From NCBI GenBank assembly GCA_019347595.1, contig JAHWLA010000072.1, positions 1-11,087 of the forward strand: 11,087 nt of DNA. The letters run 5' to 3'. Positions 7,995 through 11,087 of this stretch are shown piece after piece. Source of the DNA: Actinomycetota bacterium (GTDB lineage Bacteria > Actinomycetota > Acidimicrobiia > Acidimicrobiales > JAHWLA01). The translations under genes and the position numbers were made by a program. Under the pieces are notes generated by a model that was given only the letters and a program-made list of their open reading frames with translations, was not told the origin of the DNA and ran no database searches. The first letter of the stretch is position 1; every line of letters starts with the position of its first letter.

Positions 7995-8000
7995 TATGGT
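7995..8000 (+). promoter_or_regulatory. Possible -10 element upstream of the DUF4193-like gene
   Basis: TATGGT fits the TANNNT pattern of actinobacterial -10 boxes. It lies in the 56-nt gap after the mce operon, about 36 nt before the next start codon. I see no convincing -35 box at the right distance. A separate promoter is plausible because this gap is the largest break since the start of the window. Confidence 0.3.
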
Positions 8001-8024
8001 TCCGCCCGCACAAACCGCCTTCCC

Positions 8025-8030
8025 GAGGAA
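8025..8030 (+). promoter_or_regulatory. Ribosome binding site deciding the start at ATG 8036
   Basis: GAGGAA lies 5 nt before ATG 8036. It selects this ATG over the out-of-frame ATG at 8032 and gives the expected MADDELA N-terminus. Confidence 0.7.
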
Positions 8031-8035
8031 CATGC

Positions 8036-8512
8036 ATGGCTGACGACGAGCTCGCAGACGAACTGCTCGACGAGGACGTTGACGAGCCCGATCTCGACGA
8101 CGCCGACATCGACGAGCTCGCCGACGACGACGAGGAGCTCATCGACGAGGAGATCGACCCCGACCTCGACGACGCGGTGGTGGTGGTCGACGACGAGGAC
8201 GATGAGGAAGATGTCGTCGAGGTCCCTGTCGCCGTGGTGGTCGCCGAGGACGAGGAGGATGTCGACGACGACGAGGATGTCGACGCCGACGACGTGGAAG
8301 CGAGCCTCGACGAGATCCTCAAGGAGAAGCTCGTCGTCAACGACGACGAGGACGAGGACGAGGAGACGCCCGACACCGACGAGCGGGGCGACACCGCCCA
8401 GAAGGTGCTGCCCAAGCAGCCCGACGAGTTCGTGTGCCAGTCGTGCTTCCTGGTGAAGCACCCCAGCCAGCTCGCCGACGCCAAATCGATGTACTGCCGA
8501 GACTGCGTCTGA
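8036..8512 (+). CDS. DUF4193-like acidic protein with C-terminal zinc ribbon
   Basis: 158 residues with two distinct parts. Residues 1-125 are extremely acidic: of the whole protein, roughly 70 residues are Asp or Glu, in runs such as DDEDDEED, interrupted by short Val-rich patches (AVVVV, PVAVVVA). The C-terminal end has VLPKQPDEFVCQSCFLVKHP and then YCRDCV, with a CxxC pair at C134/C137 and another at C154/C157, which would bind one zinc ion. This end closely matches the DUF4193 family of actinobacterial proteins as I know it (VLPKQ..EF.CSSCFLV...CRDC). Members are usually near 100 residues, so the acidic part is expanded here. Family function is unknown; interaction with basic partners or RNA polymerase would only be a guess. 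Confidence 0.85.
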   Translation: MADDELADELLDEDVDEPDLDDADIDELADDDEELIDEEIDPDLDDAVVVVDDEDDEEDVVEVPVAVVVAEDEEDVDDDEDVDADDVEASLDEILKEKLVVNDDEDEDEETPDTDERGDTAQKVLPKQPDEFVCQSCFLVKHPSQLADAKSMYCRDCV

Positions 8513-8530
8513 CGCCCGCGGTGGCGTCCG

Positions 8531-8537
8531 AGGGAGG
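8531..8537 (+). promoter_or_regulatory. Strong ribosome binding site for the universal stress protein gene
   Basis: AGGGAGG lies 6 nt before GTG 8544 and supports that start. It is the strongest Shine-Dalgarno match I noticed in the window. Confidence 0.7.
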
Positions 8538-8543
8538 TTCGCC

Positions 8544-8996
8544 GTGACCTATCGGAGCATCCTGGTGGGGACCGACGGTTCCGAGACCGCCTCCGAGGCG
8601 GTGCGCCACGCCGCCCGCCTGGCCGCCGCTACCGGCGCCCGCCTGACGATCGCCACCGGCTACACACCCGACCCGGGGGCCGTCGAGCGGGCCCAGGCCG
8701 AGGCGCCCGACGACATCCGGTGGCGCATCACCGACTCGGCCGCCGCCGAGGAGAAGGTGGCCGCCGCCCGCCGGGAGGCGCTGGCCGCGGGCGCCACCAC
8801 GGTGAACGGGCGCGTCGAAGGGGGCGACGACCCCGCCGCCCTCCTGCTCGACATGGCCGACGACGTGGGGGCCGATGTGATCGTGGTGGGGTCGAAGGGG
8901 ATGTCGTCGCCCACCCGCTTCATCCTCGGGAACGTGCCCAACAAGGTGTCCCATCACGCGCCGTGCGACGTCCTCATCGTCCACACCGCCGACTGA
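8544..8996 (+). CDS. Universal stress protein (UspA family)
   Basis: Single-domain Usp protein of 150 residues, the usual length. It opens with the strand-loop ILVGTDGSETASEAVRHAA (6-24), where Asp11 is the conserved nucleotide-contacting residue. It ends with DVIVVGSKG (111-119), a loop, and SHHAPCDVLIVHT. The ATP-binding pattern G-2x-G-9x-G is present (G116, G119, G129), but the following residue is Asn130 where Ser or Thr is typical. ATP binding is therefore likely but slightly atypical. Usp proteins are cytoplasmic stress and dormancy factors. The start is GTG 8544, supported by the AGGGAGG site. The gene is 7 nt from the next one and probably co-transcribed with it. Confidence 0.93.
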   Translation: MTYRSILVGTDGSETASEAVRHAARLAAATGARLTIATGYTPDPGAVERAQAEAPDDIRWRITDSAAAEEKVAAARREALAAGATTVNGRVEGGDDPAALLLDMADDVGADVIVVGSKGMSSPTRFILGNVPNKVSHHAPCDVLIVHTAD

Positions 8997-9003
8997 GGTA
9001 CCG

Positions 9004-9579
9004 ATGACCGAGCACAAGAGCCCGCTGGACCAGGCGCTCGACGTCTTCGTGTACGCCCCGCTGGGGTTGGCGCTGTCGGCGCGCCAGGAGCTGCCCCGGC
9101 TGGCCGAGCGGGGGCGGGCCCAGGCCGACGCCCAGGTCACGATCGCCCGCATGGTCGGGAAGTTCGCCGTGACCATGGGACGGCGTGAGGCGGAGAAGGC
9201 CGTGAAGGAGGTGGGCGAGCGCCTGGAGGAGGTGCTGGGCGACTTCCTGGGCGGCCGGTCGGCGCCCACGCCACCGCCCCCGCGTCCCGGCCGCGCTCGT
9301 TCTGAACCCGAGGCGGCGCGCGCCCAGGCCGATACGTCGAGGCGATCGGCGCAGGCGGCGCGGGCGGCGAGCGAGGCGGCGAGCAACGGCCACGGCCCGT
9401 CGGCCGACGGCCTCGCCATCCCCGGTTACGACTCCCTGGCCGCGTCCCAGGTGGTGCAGCGGCTGGCCGGGTTGTCGAGCGAGGAGCTGGAGGCGGTACG
9501 CGAGTACGAGGCGGCCACCCGGGGGCGCAAGACGATCCTCAACCGGGTGGCGCAGTTGCAGGCCGGCGTCGCTCCCTAG
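9004..9579 (+). CDS. Unrecognised helical protein with conserved-looking C-terminal module
   Basis: 191 residues with no name I can give with confidence. The N-terminal part (1-80) has a short apolar stretch (FVYAPLGLALSA) followed by amphipathic helices rich in Arg, Glu and Ala (QELPRLAERGRAQAD, RREAEKAVKEVGERLEEVL). A disordered Pro/Ala/Arg-rich linker (about 83-135) leads to a compact helical end (about 138-188): IPGYDSLAASQVV, GLSSEELEAVREYE and RGRKTILNRVAQL. I recall similar short ends in other actinobacterial proteins, some described as lipid-droplet or phasin-like, but could not check this. ATG 9004 has GAGG 5 nt upstream, overlapping the previous stop. It probably shares an operon with the Usp, GNAT and Nudix genes. 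Confidence 0.8.
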   Translation: MTEHKSPLDQALDVFVYAPLGLALSARQELPRLAERGRAQADAQVTIARMVGKFAVTMGRREAEKAVKEVGERLEEVLGDFLGGRSAPTPPPPRPGRARSEPEAARAQADTSRRSAQAARAASEAASNGHGPSADGLAIPGYDSLAASQVVQRLAGLSSEELEAVREYEAATRGRKTILNRVAQLQAGVAP

Positions 9580-10052
9580 TGGAGACCGCCCGCCGCGCCG
9601 ACGACGCCGACCTCCCCGCCGTGCGCCGGCTGGCCGCGCAGGCCCGGGCCGAGCTGGGGGCCGAGGAGCGGGGCGGCAGGCTGTTCATCGGGCGGGAGAC
9701 GACTCCCGAGCCGGTGCTCGACGTCGACGATCCCGATCGCATCGTGGTCGTGGGCGCCATCGACGACACCGTGGTCGGGTACGGCGTGGGCCGGACGGAG
9801 CCGCTGCGCGAAGGGGGGCGGTTGGGGATCGTGGAGGAGTTGTACGTCGAGCCGGACGCACGGGGGGTCGCCGTCGGAGAGGGGATGATGGACGTGCTGT
9901 TGCCATGGTTCCGAGACCAGGGCTGCACGGGGGTGGACGCCGCCGCGCTGCCCGGCGCCCGTGCCACCAAGAACTTCTTCGAGCGGTCGGGGTTCAGCGC
10001 CCGGCTGCTCGTCATGCACCGCCGGTTCGGAGATACCGGTGGCTCGGCCTGA
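9579..10052 (+). CDS. GNAT family N-acetyltransferase
   Basis: 157 residues. Likely transfers an acetyl group from acetyl-CoA to an amine; the substrate is unknown. Typical GNAT layout: N-terminal ETARRADDADLPAVRRLA (2-19), a central strand pair (RIVVVGAIDDTVVGYGVG), the core strand IVEELYVEPDARG, the CoA-binding turn RGVAVGEGMMDVLL, and the motif-B helix ATKNFFERSGF. The CoA loop reads R-G-V-A-V-G, with Ala where the consensus (Q/R-x-x-G-x-G/A) has Gly. The start GTG 9579 shares one base with the upstream TAG, so coupling is likely. No good Shine-Dalgarno sequence is visible. Confidence 0.88.
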   Translation: METARRADDADLPAVRRLAAQARAELGAEERGGRLFIGRETTPEPVLDVDDPDRIVVVGAIDDTVVGYGVGRTEPLREGGRLGIVEELYVEPDARGVAVGEGMMDVLLPWFRDQGCTGVDAAALPGARATKNFFERSGFSARLLVMHRRFGDTGGSA

Positions 10053-10443
10053 GGTCTGCGTCGGCGCCGTCGCGCTCGACAACGACTGCCTGCTGTTGAT
10101 CCGGCGCGGCCGGGGGCCGGCGCAGGGGGAGTGGTCGGTGCCCGGGGGCCGAGTCGAGGCAGGCGAGACGCTGGCCGAGGCCGTGGTGCGCGAGCTGCTG
10201 GAGGAGACGGGGATCGAGGGGGTCTGCGGGCCGCTGGTGGGATGGGTGGAGCGGATCCATGCCGACCACCACCACGTGATCCTCGACTTCCGGGTCGACG
10301 TCCTGCCCGATCAGGAGCCGACGGCGGGCGACGACGCCGCCGAGGCCAGGTGGGTGCCGCTCCCCGAGGTGACGGACCTTGCCTTGGTCGATGGCATGGC
10401 CGAGTTCCTCCACGAACACGGCATCCTCGACATCATCACCTGA
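10039..10443 (+). CDS. Nudix (MutT-like) hydrolase
   Basis: 134 residues. Nudix enzymes hydrolyse nucleoside diphosphates linked to another group, such as oxidised dNTPs or ADP-ribose. The complete Nudix box is visible from G37 to I59: G-x5-E43-x7-R51-E52-L-L-E55-E56-T-G58-I, with all metal-binding glutamates present. It follows the usual EWSVPGG entry. The preceding strand (VCVGAVALDNDCLLLIRRG) and the C-terminal RWVPLPEVTDLALVDGMAEF are typical of the small MutT/ADP-ribose-type group. The start at GTG 10039 overlaps the GNAT gene by 14 nt and has GGAG 6 nt upstream. Substrate cannot be inferred. Confidence 0.93.
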   Translation: MARPEVCVGAVALDNDCLLLIRRGRGPAQGEWSVPGGRVEAGETLAEAVVRELLEETGIEGVCGPLVGWVERIHADHHHVILDFRVDVLPDQEPTAGDDAAEARWVPLPEVTDLALVDGMAEFLHEHGILDIIT

Positions 10444-10534
10444 CCCGCTGCCCGCCGGTCCGCTCGATTCGCTCATTCGAGGTGACACGGACGTCCATCC
10501 CGGGCGTACCTCTGAAAGGGAACAGCACCGAACG

Positions 10535-10540
10535 AAGGAA
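10535..10540 (+). promoter_or_regulatory. Ribosome binding site for the secreted protein gene
   Basis: AAGGAA lies 7 nt before ATG 10548 and sets the start right before the signal peptide. The 104-nt gap upstream (10444-10547) should contain a promoter, but I could not identify boxes with confidence. Confidence 0.6.
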
Positions 10541-10547
10541 CGAAAGA

Positions 10548-10967
10548 ATGCGCGCAGCGATCCGCACCGTGCTCTTGGCGGCGATCATCGCCGGGGCGAC
10601 CAGCGTCCCGTCGGCACAGGCCACGGCATCCCACACCACGGTGTGCGTCGTGAGCGGGACGGCGACGGGCGGTACACCGGTCAACTACTTCGCACTGGGC
10701 GGACCCTCGACGGAATGGATGATTTCGCTGGGAACGTCTACGTGTGTCTCGCCGTTCGGACTCACCGGGTTCTCCGCGTCGTTCACGCTGGCCGGCTGGT
10801 GTGAGCTGGCCACGAGCGTCGAGCCGAGCGACACCGACATCCGGGCCGTCGACGGCGTTCTCGTGTTCACCGGCGCGGTGAACGGCACGCTCCACATGAC
10901 CGGCACGGATCCGTGCGTCTACCGGTCTCCCGTCGTCTTCTTCAGCGGCACGCTCGTCATCAACTAA
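10548..10967 (+). CDS. Small secreted four-cysteine protein, function unknown
   Basis: 139 residues, not recognised. A clear Sec signal peptide opens it: basic MRAAIR, a hydrophobic core (TVLLAAIIAGATSV), and an AxA-type end near residues 24-27 (SAQATA then SHTT). The mature part of about 112 residues looks beta-rich (TVCVVSGTATGG, SASFTLAGWCEL, DGVLVFTGAVNGTLHMTG, PVVFFSGTLVIN). It has four cysteines, C33, C66, C85 and C123, enough for two disulfides. This suits an exported, folded extracellular or envelope domain. The gene appears to be transcribed alone: it follows the Nudix gene after 104 nt and ends 9 nt before a long hairpin. No catalytic motif was seen. Confidence 0.8.
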   Translation: MRAAIRTVLLAAIIAGATSVPSAQATASHTTVCVVSGTATGGTPVNYFALGGPSTEWMISLGTSTCVSPFGLTGFSASFTLAGWCELATSVEPSDTDIRAVDGVLVFTGAVNGTLHMTGTDPCVYRSPVVFFSGTLVIN

Positions 10968-10976
10968 CACACGAAC

Positions 10977-11023
10977 GTCCCGAGTACCGGTGCGACGGAA
11001 ACCGTCGCACCGGTACTCGGGAC
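10977..11023. terminator. Perfect 22-bp inverted repeat, likely bidirectional terminator
   Basis: The arms 10977-10998 and 11002-11023 are perfect reverse complements of 22 bases, separated by an AAA loop (10999-11001). The hairpin starts 9 nt after the TAA of the secreted-protein gene and ends 8 nt before the stop of the convergent minus-strand gene, the expected place for a terminator serving both. Neither side has a T-run, as is common for actinobacterial hairpin terminators. Confidence 0.85.
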
Positions 11024-11031
11024 TCGCGGGG

Positions 11032-11087
11032 CTAGCGGCCCTTCCAGGCCGGGGGGCGCTTCTCGATGAAGGCGCGCGGGCCCTCCT
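11032..11087 (-). CDS. Enoyl-CoA hydratase/isomerase family protein, C-terminal end only
   Basis: Read on the minus strand from the right edge, the last 17 codons before TAG (11034-11032) encode EGPRAFIEKRPPAWKGR. This is a typical end of crotonase-family enoyl-CoA hydratases (EG..AF.EKR.P.W.GR), enzymes of fatty-acid and sterol side-chain beta-oxidation. The rest lies beyond the window, so active-site residues cannot be judged. It faces the secreted-protein gene and is separated from it by the 22-bp hairpin. Confidence 0.75.
   Translation of the reverse strand, partial: EGPRAFIEKRPPAWKGR

Noticed and set aside
7903..8484. Serine-rich minus-strand frame opposite the acidic protein
   Set aside because: Long Ser runs are the direct complement of GAC/GAG codon runs. 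No plausible start region or family.
10463..10481. CTCGA/TCGAG inverted repeat in the gap before the secreted protein gene as an operator
   Set aside because: Five base pairs with a 9-nt spacer is too weak to support a binding site.

Overview
The window comes from a very GC-rich, Gram-positive-type actinobacterium. The evidence is a complete mce lipid-transfer operon ending in a Mce-associated (Mas) membrane protein, a DUF4193-type acidic zinc-ribbon protein, frequent GTG starts and an LPXTG-type sorting tail. An Acidimicrobiia-like lineage is my best guess, but that is inference from protein flavour and not from any search.

Region 1 (1-7979, + strand) is one tightly packed operon. It holds the 3' part of a YrbE/MlaE permease (YrbEB position), six consecutive MCE-domain proteins in the canonical A-B-C-D-E-F order, and a Mas-like protein. 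Every gene from the second MCE gene onward starts with GTG and overlaps the stop codon of the previous gene: five junctions are GTGA overlaps and one is a 7-nt overlap. This predicts translational coupling and balanced subunit production. By analogy with mycobacterial Mce systems, the six MCE proteins should form a heterohexameric tube that carries lipids or sterols across the envelope to the YrbE permease pair. The ATPase (MceG/MlaF-like) and YrbEA are not in the window. The subunits differ in how they are anchored: A, B and C have an N-terminal helix, D and E are predicted lipoproteins, and F has an N-terminal helix plus a C-terminal LPATG sorting signal.

Region 2 (about 7980-10443, + strand) starts after a short gap with the DUF4193-like acidic protein. 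It is followed by a closely spaced run of genes: a universal stress protein, an unrecognised helical protein with a conserved-looking C-terminal module, a GNAT acetyltransferase and a Nudix hydrolase. The last two pairs overlap (1-nt and 14-nt overlaps).

Region 3 (10444-11087) holds a short secreted four-cysteine protein of unknown function, then a perfect 22-bp inverted repeat with an AAA loop, which looks like a two-way terminator. On the minus strand, facing it, is the last 17 codons of an enoyl-CoA hydratase-like gene.

No tRNA, rRNA, CRISPR array, insertion sequence or phage gene was recognised, and no gap between genes exceeds about 105 bases. The most unusual signal is the sortase-type tail on the MceF-position subunit.
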